A stretch of DNA of 64,000 bases from Saprospiraceae bacterium (GTDB lineage Bacteria; Bacteroidota; Bacteroidia; Chitinophagales; Saprospiraceae): positions 94,832 to 158,831 of the forward strand of contig JAHDES010000002.1 in assembly GCA_020628645.1 (NCBI GenBank), in the 5' to 3' direction. A program made the translations under genes and the position numbers. Below the pieces are notes generated by a model. The model had not been told where the DNA came from. It did no database searches and was given only the letters and a program-made list of their open reading frames with translations. Shown piece by piece: positions 18,983-28,021 of this stretch. Within the stretch, counting starts at the first letter, position 1. Each line of letters begins with the position of its first letter.

Positions 18983-19981
18983 ATGAGTACTACAATTTTG
19001 GCGATTGAATCTTCTTGCGATGATACCTCAGCAGCAGTCATTCAAGACGAGCAAGTTTTAAGCAATGTAGTCGCAAATCAAGCAGTACACAAGTTGTACG
19101 GGGGCGTTGTTCCAGAAGTTGCGTCTCGTGCGCATCAAATAAATATCGTTCCAGTCGTAGATACGGCAATCAAAAAAGCAGGCATTCAAAAACAAGATTT
19201 GACTGCAATCGCCTTTACTAGAGGCCCAGGTTTAATGGGATCATTAATGGTAGGATTGAGTTTCGCCAAATCTTTTGCTTTGAGTTATCAATTGCCGATG
19301 ATAGAAGTAAATCATATGCAGGCGCATGTGCTGGCTCATTTTGCGGAAGATCCCAAACCTAACTTTCCTTTTTTATGTTTAACGGTTTCTGGGGGACATA
19401 CACAAATTGTTCTCGTTCGAGATCATTTAGATATGGAAGTAATTGGCTCAACAATAGATGATGCAGCAGGGGAGGCCTTTGATAAAACAGGTAAATTATT
19501 GGGTTTAGATTATCCTGCGGGGCCCATTATAGATCGTTTGGCAAAAGAAGGAACACCTCTTTATAAATTTCCAGAACCTAAAATTGAGGGTTTAGATTTT
19601 AGCTTTAGTGGTTTGAAAACTTCCATCTTGTATTTTCTGAAAAAAGAATTGAAAAATAATCCAAATTTCATCGAAGAAAATAAAGCCAATATTTGTGCTT
19701 CCGTACAAGATCGAATAGTCAGTATTTTAATGAATAAATTTATAAAAGCAGCCGAGCAAACAGGCATCACAGAACTAGCCATTGCGGGAGGCGTTTCTGC
19801 TAATTCTGCTTTACGTGCTGCATTGACTAATCTTGGAGAAGAAAAAGGCTGGAATACCTATATTCCTCAATTTCAATATTGTACGGATAATGCAGCGATG
19901 ATTGGAATTACAGCATGTTATAAATATCTTAAAAGGGAGTTTGTAGGGCAAGATGTTACTCCTTTAGCCCGTTGGAAGTAA
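18983..19981 (+). CDS. tsaD: tRNA N6-adenosine threonylcarbamoyltransferase TsaD
   Basis: 332 residues. It transfers the threonylcarbamoyl group to A37 of ANN-decoding tRNAs, with TsaB/TsaE. Signatures: ILAIESSCDDTSAAV at the N-terminus, metal-binding HMQAHVLAH, SGGHTQIV, AGEAFDKTGKLLGLDYPAGP, IAGGVSANSALRAAL and CTDNAAMIG. The ATG at 18983 gives the family N-terminus and has a purine-rich AAGAGAA just before it; an ATG at 18917 would add 22 atypical residues and overlap the divergent bactofilin start. Confidence 0.96.
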   Translation: MSTTILAIESSCDDTSAAVIQDEQVLSNVVANQAVHKLYGGVVPEVASRAHQINIVPVVDTAIKKAGIQKQDLTAIAFTRGPGLMGSLMVGLSFAKSFALSYQLPMIEVNHMQAHVLAHFAEDPKPNFPFLCLTVSGGHTQIVLVRDHLDMEVIGSTIDDAAGEAFDKTGKLLGLDYPAGPIIDRLAKEGTPLYKFPEPKIEGLDFSFSGLKTSILYFLKKELKNNPNFIEENKANICASVQDRIVSILMNKFIKAAEQTGITELAIAGGVSANSALRAALTNLGEEKGWNTYIPQFQYCTDNAAMIGITACYKYLKREFVGQDVTPLARWK

Positions 19982-20009
19982 AACAATTTAAACAAAAAAA
20001 AATTTAGAA

Positions 20010-20501
20010 ATGAAAGTTACCTACAGAAAAAGATGGATAGAACTAGTTCTTGTTACCGCTATGTTTGTTTGGTCTATGCTACTTTTAATTGAAAATGACC
20101 GCTCAATTTTTTACAAAGATCGACTTGGAGCAGCTATCTTATTTAACATACTTTGGTTTGCAATAATAATTTATAGAAACTTTCTAGCACCAAAATTCGA
20201 TTTTGCGAATAATGGAATAGTTAATAAAGTTACTGGAAATACTATAGTCTCCTACAACAATATTAAAGGTTTATCTCAGTGGGGATCTACCTTGACTATT
20301 CTAACAAATAAAAATGAATCTTTAAAATTTCGTAGAGCATATATTGAAAATTATGATGAAGTAAAAAAATATATGAGCCATTCCTTAAAATTGCCTTCTA
20401 TAGCGAGTAAATATTCATTTAGTACACCAATAATCCTTTTAAATGTATTGATGTTGCTAATAGCACTTCACTTTATCTTCCTTTGGATGAAGTTGTATTG
20501 A
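20010..20501 (+). CDS. Small membrane protein, PH-like domain between TM segments
   Basis: 163 residues: two N-terminal membrane helices (about 10-27, 38-56), a beta-rich middle (PKFDFANNGIVNKVTGNTIV ... LKFRRAYIENYDEVKKY) resembling a bacterial PH domain of the STM3941 type, and a C-terminal helix (about 140-160). No enzymatic motif is seen. It lies 28 bases after tsaD and may be transcribed with it. The domain assignment is from pattern only. Confidence 0.6.
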   Translation: MKVTYRKRWIELVLVTAMFVWSMLLLIENDRSIFYKDRLGAAILFNILWFAIIIYRNFLAPKFDFANNGIVNKVTGNTIVSYNNIKGLSQWGSTLTILTNKNESLKFRRAYIENYDEVKKYMSHSLKLPSIASKYSFSTPIILLNVLMLLIALHFIFLWMKLY

Positions 20502-20590
20502 TGTTCTGTCTTTTTTACTGCGGTTTTTTTTAAATTACATTCAACTTTTCATTTAACTTTATGGTTAAATAAGTAATCAACTTGAAAAAA

Positions 20591-21136
20591 ATGAATGTAC
20601 AAGAAATAACCCTTGGTGGTGGCTGTTTTTGGTGTATCGAAGCCGTTTTTCAAAATGTAAAAGGAGTAATGGCAGTAGAATCTGGTTATGCAGGAGGACA
20701 TGTCATTAATCCGACCTACGAACAAATTTGTACTAAAACAACTGGTCATGCAGAAGTAGCTAAAATTTCTTTTGATGCTACAATTATTTCTTTGGTTGAA
20801 ATTTTAGAAATATTCTGGATCGTTCATGATCCTACAACCCCCAATCGTCAAGGAAATGATGTGGGGCCGCAATATCGTTCAGCCATTTATTACCATAATG
20901 AAGAACAAAAAAACATAGTCGAAAAATCGCTTCAAGCAATAGAAGAGGCAGGCGTTTGGGAAAATCCAATTGTAACAGAAATTGCAGCTTTACATAATTA
21001 TTCTAAAGCAGAAGATTATCACCAAAATTACTATCGAAAAGTGGGCAATCGAAATCCATATTGTACTTATGTGATCTCACCAAAAGTAGAAAAGTTCAAA
21101 AAACTATTTCGACAATATTTGGTGGAGGCTGAATGA
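20591..21136 (+). CDS. msrA: Peptide-methionine (S)-S-oxide reductase MsrA
   Basis: 181 residues. It reduces methionine-S-sulfoxide in proteins. [12 protein letters not shown] contains the catalytic Cys; [44 protein letters not shown] and YYHNEEQ are all family motifs, as is the C-terminal [21 protein letters not shown] three codons upstream also opens the frame; I took the ATG at 20591. It is a single-domain MsrA without fused MsrB. Confidence 0.96.
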   Translation: MNVQEITLGGGCFWCIEAVFQNVKGVMAVESGYAGGHVINPTYEQICTKTTGHAEVAKISFDATIISLVEILEIFWIVHDPTTPNRQGNDVGPQYRSAIYYHNEEQKNIVEKSLQAIEEAGVWENPIVTEIAALHNYSKAEDYHQNYYRKVGNRNPYCTYVISPKVEKFKKLFRQYLVEAE

Positions 21137-21261
21137 AAAATCTTCCTCTAAAATGACAAAGTCTTAGCATTCTTAAAATAAAACTAGCGTTATAGTGTAG
21201 ATCGTTGTATATTGGGAAAAAATATAACATAGGAACATATCATCTCCAAAACCCAATTTTA

Positions 21262-24222
21262 ATGATATTACACTACCGTCTTTTACTATTCATTTGTCTA
21301 TCCCTTCTATTTACATTTTCTAATGCCCAACAACTCCAGCATGTACAAGGAGAATTCTTAATTCGTCCTATGGAAAATGTAGATTTGGCTAGTTTCCAAC
21401 GAGCATTTACTTTTTTTGAAGGAAGAAACACCAATGCAAGGATCGAAGTAGTTACGACTCAACCTTTTCCTATTTGGAAATTATCCTACGATCATTCAAA
21501 AATTCATGAACGGCACTTTTATTCCCAAATCAATGTTAGTCGTTTAACTCAAAATATCCAATATAATCACCTCATTCAAGATCGTCAAACAATACCAAAT
21601 GACCCCCTTTTTTCCAATCAATGGCAATATATTAATACTGGCATGGACAATTGTGTTGAAGATGCAGATTTGGATGCGGATGAAGCTTGGGATGTTACAA
21701 CTGGGGGCTTGACGGTATTTGGTGATACAATAGTGGTTTGTGTGATTGAACGAACTGGAGTAGAATACACCCATGAAGATTTAGTAGATAATATGTGGCG
21801 AAATCATGCAGAAATTCCGAATAATAAAATTGATGATGATGGCAATGGTTTTGTAGATGATTATTTAGGTTGGAATACCACACAGAATAATGATAAAATC
21901 TTGGCAACAGGTGCTAATCACGGTACTTCTGTCAATGCGATTATTGGAGCAGTTGGAGATAATAATATTGGAGTTACGGGAATAAACTGGAAGGTGAAAT
22001 TAATGAATGTTCGAGGAGGAACAGGCGTTGAATCAGAGGTGTTAGAAGCCTACTCATACAGTTATGGTTTTAGAAAAAAATATAACGAAACGAACGGGGA
22101 AGAAGGCGCTTTTGTGGTAGCTACCAATGCTTCTTGGGGTGTAGATTATGGTCAGCCTGAAGATGCACCCATTTGGTGTTCTTTTTATGATTCTTTGGGT
22201 GCAGTGGGCATTTTAAATTGTGGCGCTACAATAAATGAAAGTGTAAATGTAGATGAAGTTGGAGATTTACCCACTGGATGTTCTAGTGAATATCTTATCG
22301 GCGTTACGAATGTCAATTGTGAAGATGCACTTTATGTAAATGCAGGTTATGGTGCAACTTCGATTGATTTAGGGGCTTATGGAGATGATACCTATACTGC
22401 TGCCAATGGAAATAATTATATTGAATTTGGAGGTACTTCTGGGGCAACGCCTCACGTTACGGGTACAGTTGCTTTATTATATTCAATTCCTTGTCAATCC
22501 TTAATTTCTATTGCTAAGAATGATCCTGCTGCGGCTGCTTTAATGGTAAAAGATTATATTCTAGAAAGCGTTATTCCTAACCAAAGCTTAGAAATGATTA
22601 CTGTTACCGAAGGGCGTTTAAATATGAATACAGCAATTCAAATGGCAGTGACCAATTGTTCTCCTTGTCCAGCTCCTACTTCGATCGTAGCAAATATGAT
22701 AACTGATGAACAAGCTGAGATAAGTTGGATTGTAGGAGGTGATGCAGAACAAGTTGATCTACGTTGGCGCGAAGTAGGAACAACCAATTGGATGACAGAA
22801 AGTAATGTGAGTTCTCCTTATTTACTTACCAATTTAGCCACTTGTGTGGAGTATGAATTTGAATTAAACGCCATTTGTACTTCTGAGCAGAGCGGCTTTT
22901 CGAATTTGAAAACCTTTAGAACAGATGGTTGTTGTGAACCACCAAATGAACTTACCTTTTCTAATATCACAGCAGAAAGCGTAGCTATAAGTTGGTCTTC
23001 AGTACTTGCGGCTACGGGAGGGTATACCCTTCGCTATCGTAAAATTGGAGGATCTTGGAGTTTAGTACCTACTTCTTTAACGATGGAGACAATTTCTAAT
23101 TTAGATAATTGTAGTAATTATGAATTTCAAATTCGATCGATTTGCGATACTGGACCAACGTCTTATAGTACATCATACATTATTCAAACTGCAGGATGTG
23201 GTTCTTGTACGGACTTAGAATATTGCGTATCAAATGGAGCAGATGCAAGTTCTGAATGGATAGAAAGTGTATTAATCAATACTTTAGAAAACACTTCTGG
23301 AAATGACGAAGGTTATGGAGATTATACAGGTTTTACAACGGATTTAGTTATGGGGGAATCTTATCCTATTTTTATAACTCAAGAATACAGTGGAAATCCT
23401 TTTTTTGAATACTTTAAAGTTTGGATTGACTATGATCAGAATGGTGAATTTGATGATGCAACAGAATTAGCCGTAGACCCAGGAATGTCAACGAATATGC
23501 CATTGATGGATACCATTCATATTCCTTTGAATGCTTCATTTGGAAGTACACGTATGCGCGTTTCTATGAAATGGACAGGTACTGCATCTGGTGATTTACC
23601 ACCTGAAGCTTGTGAAGAAAATTTTGATTATGGAGAAGTAGAAGATTATTGTGTAACGATCTTTCCAAATGATTGCTCAATACCACCTATGGATATAACT
23701 ACCACAGATATTGATACCACAGAAGCACTTTTAAGTTGGTTAGGTTCTCCAATGGCTGATGCGTATGTATTGAATTATAAAGATAAACTTTCGTCTATTT
23801 GGCAAGAAGTCATTGTAGACCAAAACCCTTATTTATTGACTGGATTGACTACTTGCACTGATTATGAGGTAGAAATGCAAACGATTTGTGGAATGGATAC
23901 CAGTATTGTATCAACTCCTTTTGAATTTAGAACAGATTGTGTTAGTACGACCTTTGAGTTTGCAGGAGAATTAAATGTAGTCGTTTCCCCAAATCCATTT
24001 ATAGATCATCTACAACTAGAAATGAAATCTGAGGTGTTTTCAGAAGTAGCTATTCATTTGTATGATGTAAGGGGTAAATTAATATTTAAAGAAATTACTC
24101 CCAAAGGGGCGATTTTTCAAAAACACGCTATAGAATTACCCAATACCATTGGAAAAGGAATGTATTTGCTACAACTACAGATGGCAGATCAAGTAGAAAT
24201 AATTAAAGTCGTTAAACAATAA
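21262..24222 (+). CDS. T9SS-exported subtilase-like (S8) protein with FnIII and GEVED domains, altered Asp motif
   Basis: 986 residues from the ATG at 21262, which directly precedes the signal peptide (ending TFSNAQ); a TTG 19 codons upstream is less likely. Order: signal peptide, prodomain, S8 domain (about 155-455), FnIII (about 471-556), FnIII (about 565-650), GEVED domain (about 655-800, ending YGEVEDYCVTIF), FnIII (about 812-895), T9SS type A sorting domain (about 910-986; VVSPNPFIDHLQLEM ... GMYLLQLQMADQVEIIKVV). The catalytic His (NHGTSV), Asn (NASWG) and Ser (GTSGATPHV) are present, but the Asp loop reads VIERTGVEYTHEDL instead of VIDTGV. It may be an altered or inactive protease. Confidence 0.88.
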   Translation: MILHYRLLLFICLSLLFTFSNAQQLQHVQGEFLIRPMENVDLASFQRAFTFFEGRNTNARIEVVTTQPFPIWKLSYDHSKIHERHFYSQINVSRLTQNIQYNHLIQDRQTIPNDPLFSNQWQYINTGMDNCVEDADLDADEAWDVTTGGLTVFGDTIVVCVIERTGVEYTHEDLVDNMWRNHAEIPNNKIDDDGNGFVDDYLGWNTTQNNDKILATGANHGTSVNAIIGAVGDNNIGVTGINWKVKLMNVRGGTGVESEVLEAYSYSYGFRKKYNETNGEEGAFVVATNASWGVDYGQPEDAPIWCSFYDSLGAVGILNCGATINESVNVDEVGDLPTGCSSEYLIGVTNVNCEDALYVNAGYGATSIDLGAYGDDTYTAANGNNYIEFGGTSGATPHVTGTVALLYSIPCQSLISIAKNDPAAAALMVKDYILESVIPNQSLEMITVTEGRLNMNTAIQMAVTNCSPCPAPTSIVANMITDEQAEISWIVGGDAEQVDLRWREVGTTNWMTESNVSSPYLLTNLATCVEYEFELNAICTSEQSGFSNLKTFRTDGCCEPPNELTFSNITAESVAISWSSVLAATGGYTLRYRKIGGSWSLVPTSLTMETISNLDNCSNYEFQIRSICDTGPTSYSTSYIIQTAGCGSCTDLEYCVSNGADASSEWIESVLINTLENTSGNDEGYGDYTGFTTDLVMGESYPIFITQEYSGNPFFEYFKVWIDYDQNGEFDDATELAVDPGMSTNMPLMDTIHIPLNASFGSTRMRVSMKWTGTASGDLPPEACEENFDYGEVEDYCVTIFPNDCSIPPMDITTTDIDTTEALLSWLGSPMADAYVLNYKDKLSSIWQEVIVDQNPYLLTGLTTCTDYEVEMQTICGMDTSIVSTPFEFRTDCVSTTFEFAGELNVVVSPNPFIDHLQLEMKSEVFSEVAIHLYDVRGKLIFKEITPKGAIFQKHAIELPNTIGKGMYLLQLQMADQVEIIKVVKQ

Positions 24223-24457
24223 AATAGTAGTGAAAGGATAAAATTTAAACTAAAACTGTAATAATTCGTTCTAAGAGTATACTAATCATGCAACTTTTAT
24301 AGTTTTAAAGCTGTCTATTTATTAAGGAAACGTTAATTTCATCCTCGATTCACAAGTATTTATCGAAATAAGTGACTTTTTAGAAGCTTTCATCGTATCT
24401 TGTAGCTAGACAAATAATCGCAGGAAAATTAAGCATCACAAAATTAGAAAACACCCT

Positions 24458-24691
24458 ATGTTTAGAACCACTGCAAAAACCATAATTATAAGCTGTTTAC
24501 TATTAACAAGTTTAGGTTCTTACCTGTTCTTAAACTATCAGTCTACCAATCAAACATTACCAACGGTTGATACAACAATTGAGGTAGAATTAGAAGAAGA
24601 AATGGAATCAGAATCTTCTTCTGTCTTGCCAGATGCAGCTATTTTGATGAAAATCTTAGAAAAAGGGAAAAAAATTGTTCCTTCTTCATAA
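24458..24691 (+). CDS. Small acidic membrane-anchored or secreted protein, unknown
   Basis: 77 residues: a hydrophobic N-terminal segment (about 8-27) usable as signal or anchor, then a Thr/Glu-rich acidic stretch and a short amphipathic helix (DAAILMKILEKGKKIVP). The gene is flanked by non-coding DNA on both sides and followed by a long hairpin (24714-24763). I do not recognise the family. Support comes from the plausible topology and isolated position only. Confidence 0.5.
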   Translation: MFRTTAKTIIISCLLLTSLGSYLFLNYQSTNQTLPTVDTTIEVELEEEMESESSSVLPDAAILMKILEKGKKIVPSS

Positions 24692-24713
24692 ATAAAGGCA
24701 TGCGGAGAAAATA

Positions 24714-24763
24714 ATACCTTTTCTAGCGGTACATGTTGTACATCTCTGCGATAGAAAAGGTAT
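24714..24763. repeat. Two-level inverted repeat after the small acidic gene
   Basis: Perfect 12-base outer arms (24714-24725 and 24752-24763) enclose a second stem, GTACA/TGTAC, at 24729-24741. No long T-tract follows, so it is not a classical terminator. It may end the upstream transcript, protect the 3' end or belong to a repeat family. Confidence 0.6.
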
Positions 24764-24842
24764 AATGCCGATGTAAAGGAAATGGAGTATACGACATTTA
24801 TCATTTAAAACGGTATAAATTTACTTTCCTTGAAATAGTGAA

Positions 24843-24888
24843 AATTAGCCACCTGTCCACCTTTGGTGGGACGTTAATTGAGCTAATT
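24843..24888. repeat. Nested inverted repeat in convergent intergenic region
   Basis: Outer arms AATTAGC (24843-24849) and GCTAATT (24882-24888) enclose a GC-rich inner stem around CCACC-TTT-GGTGG (24857-24869). It is clearly more GC-rich than its surroundings. It lies about 50 bases past the stop of the minus-strand MBL gene, but has no T-tract in that direction. Confidence 0.5.
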
Positions 24889-24936
24889 CGAGGAATAAAA
24901 AATGTAAATTTATTCGTGCCCCACTACAAATAAGAA

Positions 24937-25836
24937 TTATTTCTTCTTTTCAAACTCTAATTTCCTTTTCCAATAACGATATAAACCAAATACATTCGCA
25001 GATGTAGGGTTTCTAAACTCGTAAGTCGTTAATTTATCTTCTGAAATACCTCGTTCTTTTAATTGTTCTAAAATATAAGCTTGCATCGGCTTAATCAATT
25101 CTTTAGGTGGTACTTCTTTCTCCACATACGGACGTATCCATTCCGACCAGTCTTTCAATAAAAATTCTATTTCATCCAAATGCTGCTCTACAGGACTCAC
25201 TTTTCCAAAATGGGTCACATAAACGGCTTTTAAATTTAATGTACGAAGTCGCTCAATAGATGCTAACCAATCTTCAATATGAATATCGGGCGGTGGACAG
25301 GGAATAACGGAAGGTGCGCCTTCTTCTTTAACACCCGCCACATCTCCTGCTATTAATTCATCACCAATTTGAAAGGCAGCATGATGTACCGCATGCCCAG
25401 GTGTGAAATGAGTTTTTATGGTAATGTCATCAAAAGTAAATTCTTCATGGTCGTTCAGAATGTGTAATTGATTTTCTGGAATGGGATGCATTTCGCCCCA
25501 AAGCATGTCCATCATATCTTGATAAATACGACGGGCCGATTCCATCAAACGGCTAGGATCAGCCAAGTGTTTATAGCCTTTTGGATGAACATAAATTTTC
25601 GCTCCTTGCTCCGCAAATACCCAAGCTGCTCCTGCATGATCCAGATGAATATGTGTTAAAAAAACTTGATCTATATCCTTAATTTCCAAACTATGGCGCG
25701 CCAATTCTGCGGTTAATTCTTTAATCGAAGAATGAGGCCCTGTCTCAAAAAGAATATTATGATTGGGCGTTTTAATAAGAAAAGAAGCAATGGGTAAAGC
25801 AATTCGTTCAAATTTATGATTAAGAATGTGAATCAT
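24937..25836 (-). CDS. MBL-fold metallo-hydrolase
   Basis: 299 residues from the ATG at 25836 (a TTG two codons upstream is possible). The HxHxDH motif is present as THIHLDHAGA, with further metal ligands in HFTPGHAVHH and the Asp of AGDVAGV. The substrate helix region differs from glyoxalase II and from lactamases; the C-terminal 100 residues are helical and end in a Lys-rich tail. Proteins of this type are usually annotated as generic hydrolases, and substrate cannot be deduced. It is divergent from the DSD1-type gene, with a good promoter for the latter in between. Confidence 0.85.
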   Translation of the reverse strand: MIHILNHKFERIALPIASFLIKTPNHNILFETGPHSSIKELTAELARHSLEIKDIDQVFLTHIHLDHAGAAWVFAEQGAKIYVHPKGYKHLADPSRLMESARRIYQDMMDMLWGEMHPIPENQLHILNDHEEFTFDDITIKTHFTPGHAVHHAAFQIGDELIAGDVAGVKEEGAPSVIPCPPPDIHIEDWLASIERLRTLNLKAVYVTHFGKVSPVEQHLDEIEFLLKDWSEWIRPYVEKEVPPKELIKPMQAYILEQLKERGISEDKLTTYEFRNPTSANVFGLYRYWKRKLEFEKKK

Positions 25837-25849
25837 CAGCAAGCTTATT

Positions 25850-25880
25850 TTTGGACTATGATGGAAGAATAATATCTTTG
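25850..25880 (+). promoter_or_regulatory. Promoter with -33 TTTG and -7 TATCTTTG
   Basis: TTTG at 25850-25853 and TATCTTTG at 25873-25880 are separated by 19 bases, matching the Bacteroidota consensus (TTG, 17-23 bases, TAnnTTTG) closely. The transcript start is expected about 20 bases before the ATG at 25907. The -33 part overlaps the first codons of the divergent MBL gene. It is the best promoter I see in the window. Confidence 0.65.
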
Positions 25881-25906
25881 AGTTTAAAGATCAAATATAC
25901 TTAAAA

Positions 25907-26995
25907 ATGAACATTACCCAGCCTACTTTACTAATTGATACCCAAAGATGCCAGCAAAATATTGCAAGGATGTATCAAAAAGCCAAGGAAAATAAACTAG
26001 AACTTCGCCCACATTTTAAAACCCATCAATCGCATGAAGTAGGCAAGTGGTATAGAGCGCAGGGCGTACAAAAAATCACCGTTTCTTCACTCGAAATGGC
26101 AGCTTATTTTGCACAAGATCAATGGGAAGATATTACTGTTGCTTTTCCAGTAAATATTTTAGAAATAGCTACGATAAATCAATTAGCTTCTAAAATTCAA
26201 TTAAATGTTTTGGTAGAATCTATGGAAGTTGTTCATTATTTGAAAGAACATTTAACGCATCCTATTGGTGTTTTTATAAAAATAGATGGGGGAACAAAAC
26301 GAACAGGTATTCCTTTAGCTCAAAAAAATGAAATTTTACAACTAGCCCAACAAATAGAAACTTCTTCTAAGATGACTTTTTGTGGTATATTAACGCATTT
26401 GGGGCATACGTATCAAGCGCGATCTAAGGAACAAATCTTAGCCATTACAACTGAAATTCATCCATTGCTTATTGCTCTCAAGCACTTTCTTCTTCCATAT
26501 TTTCCTAAAATGATGTTGTCTGTAGGAGATACGCCTTCGTGTAGTGTGTTGGAAGACTGGGAGGGAATAGATGAAATACGCCCTGGAAATTTCGTTTTTT
26601 ATGATTTAATGCAAACCCAAATTGGATCCTGTGGATTACATCAAATTGGAGTCAAAATGGCTTGTCCAATCGTATCCAAACATCCCGATCGACAAGAATT
26701 AATTATTTATGGAGGAGGCGTTCATTTTTCTAAAGATCGAATCGAACATCCTGAATATGGAACTATTTATGGTCTAGTGTGTACTAAAAATAATGATTTA
26801 ATTGAAGGTGCCTATTTAAAAGCCCTTTCACAAGAACATGGAAAAGTGTCCTTATCCATTTCTTTATTCAATAAGTATGAAATTGGTGATTTGATCTATA
26901 TTTTACCCATTCATTCTTGTATGACTGCCAATTTAATGAAGCAATATTTAGATGAAAATGCTAATTGGATTGCTATGATGAATAAGGTGAATTAA
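25907..26995 (+). CDS. DSD1/D-threonine aldolase family PLP enzyme
   Basis: 362 residues. An alanine-racemase-type TIM barrel with the PLP lysine in RPHFKTHQS (about residue 38), followed by a C-terminal D-serine-dehydratase-like domain with a metal site in PIHSCMTANLM (His and Cys ligands). FIKIDGGTKRTGI and MLSVGDTPSC are family-typical. These enzymes act on D-amino acids: D-serine dehydratase gives pyruvate and ammonia, D-threonine aldolase gives glycine and acetaldehyde. Which reaction applies is not decidable from sequence alone. It has its own promoter and is monocistronic. Confidence 0.85.
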   Translation: MNITQPTLLIDTQRCQQNIARMYQKAKENKLELRPHFKTHQSHEVGKWYRAQGVQKITVSSLEMAAYFAQDQWEDITVAFPVNILEIATINQLASKIQLNVLVESMEVVHYLKEHLTHPIGVFIKIDGGTKRTGIPLAQKNEILQLAQQIETSSKMTFCGILTHLGHTYQARSKEQILAITTEIHPLLIALKHFLLPYFPKMMLSVGDTPSCSVLEDWEGIDEIRPGNFVFYDLMQTQIGSCGLHQIGVKMACPIVSKHPDRQELIIYGGGVHFSKDRIEHPEYGTIYGLVCTKNNDLIEGAYLKALSQEHGKVSLSISLFNKYEIGDLIYILPIHSCMTANLMKQYLDENANWIAMMNKVN

Positions 26996-27325
26996 TCTAC
27001 TACTTATTTTCATCTATTTCTTCCAATGTGTTTTCCCTTAATTATTGATTTATTATCGTCTAACGACCCAACTTTATTTCATTATCGCCTCATGCCGGCT
27101 AGGCACTTCATTTTTTGCATTGCCAAAAAAACGAAGCAAAAAACGCTCGAAAAGATAAACTCCCTCCGGTCAAACACTATCTTTTCGAGCCTCCCGCCTA
27201 GTTGGGGGATGGATTTAAATTTAATACTTAGTTTCAATTTTTAGATGAAGATAAATTAACACATTTTATTTTATATAAGAGTAAAATGACCTCAAAGGAA
27301 AATCGAAACATGGAATCAATGAATT
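26996..27325. other. Non-coding region carrying a structured element
   Basis: 330 bases between convergent genes. The first 60 and last 110 bases are plain AT-rich DNA. The middle (about 27058-27215) is GC-richer and folds into several nested stems, described separately. A 72-codon frame runs through it but has no coding character. Confidence 0.6.
27064..27210. repeat. Nested-hairpin element of about 150 bases (repeat or ncRNA candidate)
   Basis: Three inverted repeats are stacked. CCCAACT (27067-27073) pairs with AGTTGGG (27200-27206). CTTCATTTTTTG (27106-27117) pairs imperfectly with 27124-27136. A perfect 13-base stem, 27145-27157 with 27178-27190 (GCTCGAAAAGATA), has a 20-base loop. CTAGGC (27099-27104) and GCCTAG (27196-27201) also match. 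Composition differs from the flanks and there is no ORF or transposase. It is most like a dispersed palindromic element. Confidence 0.55.
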
Positions 27326-27901
27326 TTAATTTCGTTCCCAAAACTTCCAATCTGATCCATTTTTAGCGCGTTGTTTTTGGCGTTTTTTCTTGGCTTTTGC
27401 TTTTTGTTTTTTACGCTTATCTCGGTCATTATTCCCGTCAAATAATTTCTTTTTAACCAGAACATATCTGATTGAGATGCCATGTTGTGAGTATACATTT
27501 TTTTCTCCGCCAGAGAGATTTACGGCAGGTTTGAAATCATACGATAAATTGATCCGTGCAATGGTAAATTCTGCCCCTACAATTCCAGTTATACCAAAAG
27601 GATCTTCGTAGGTAGGTTCTGTAGCTGTATTCCATCCCTTATGCACACCTCCTCCTAGATAAAAATTGAAGCGTTTTGAAAGTAGGGGATAATGTCGCTC
27701 GATCAAGCCAGTTACTAAAGTTTCTTCTCGATTAAATCCACTTTGCACGATTCCTTCTAGGGTAACTTTTTTTAATAAACGTTGTTTGAAAGTAAAGCCC
27801 CAATCGGAACCCATTCGAAGTCCAGCGGCGGTATTATAGGTTTGTCCAAAAACAGAAAATGGAATGCAAAAAAGAGCGAGAATTAAAATGCGTTGAATCA
27901 T
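27326..27901 (-). CDS. Predicted outer-membrane beta-barrel protein with basic tail
   Basis: 191 residues. Signal peptide 1-19 (PFSVFGQ), then about 130 residues of alternating beta pattern (LYLGGGVHKGWN-like turns: FNFYLGGGVHKGW, ITGIVGAEFTIARINLSYDF) fitting a small outer-membrane barrel. The last 45 residues are unusual: a run of Lys/Arg/Gln (DRDKRKKQKAKAKKKRQKQR) followed by a short WKFWERN end. It is monocistronic and convergent with the structured intergenic element. Function unknown; no family firmly recognised. Confidence 0.7.
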   Translation of the reverse strand: MIQRILILALFCIPFSVFGQTYNTAAGLRMGSDWGFTFKQRLLKKVTLEGIVQSGFNREETLVTGLIERHYPLLSKRFNFYLGGGVHKGWNTATEPTYEDPFGITGIVGAEFTIARINLSYDFKPAVNLSGGEKNVYSQHGISIRYVLVKKKLFDGNNDRDKRKKQKAKAKKKRQKQRAKNGSDWKFWERN

Positions 27902-27991
27902 ATTTATAGTTTGTATGTGCTTAATGTAATTGAAAAAGAAACGAATCTAAACTCTTTAATCGTATCATTTTTTTACAAAATAGGAAAACCT

Positions 27992-27999
27992 TAACTTTG
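27992..27999 (+). promoter_or_regulatory. Candidate -7 promoter box for the methyltransferase gene
   Basis: TAACTTTG matches TAnnTTTG exactly. The expected transcript start is about 17 bases before the TTG start codon at 28022. A run of T at 27968-27974 stands where TTG would be expected, so the -33 element is weak. Confidence 0.4.
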
Positions 28000-28021
28000 A
28001 GCCAACGAAACCATCAACGAT

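Noticed and set aside
24550-24804. 84-codon minus-strand frame over the small acidic gene
   Set aside because: Complement of the acidic gene and a hairpin; no support for translation.
27026-27244. 72-codon frame through the structured element
   Set aside because: Crosses several stems, has no coding pattern or start signal, and would be unlike any neighbour in composition.
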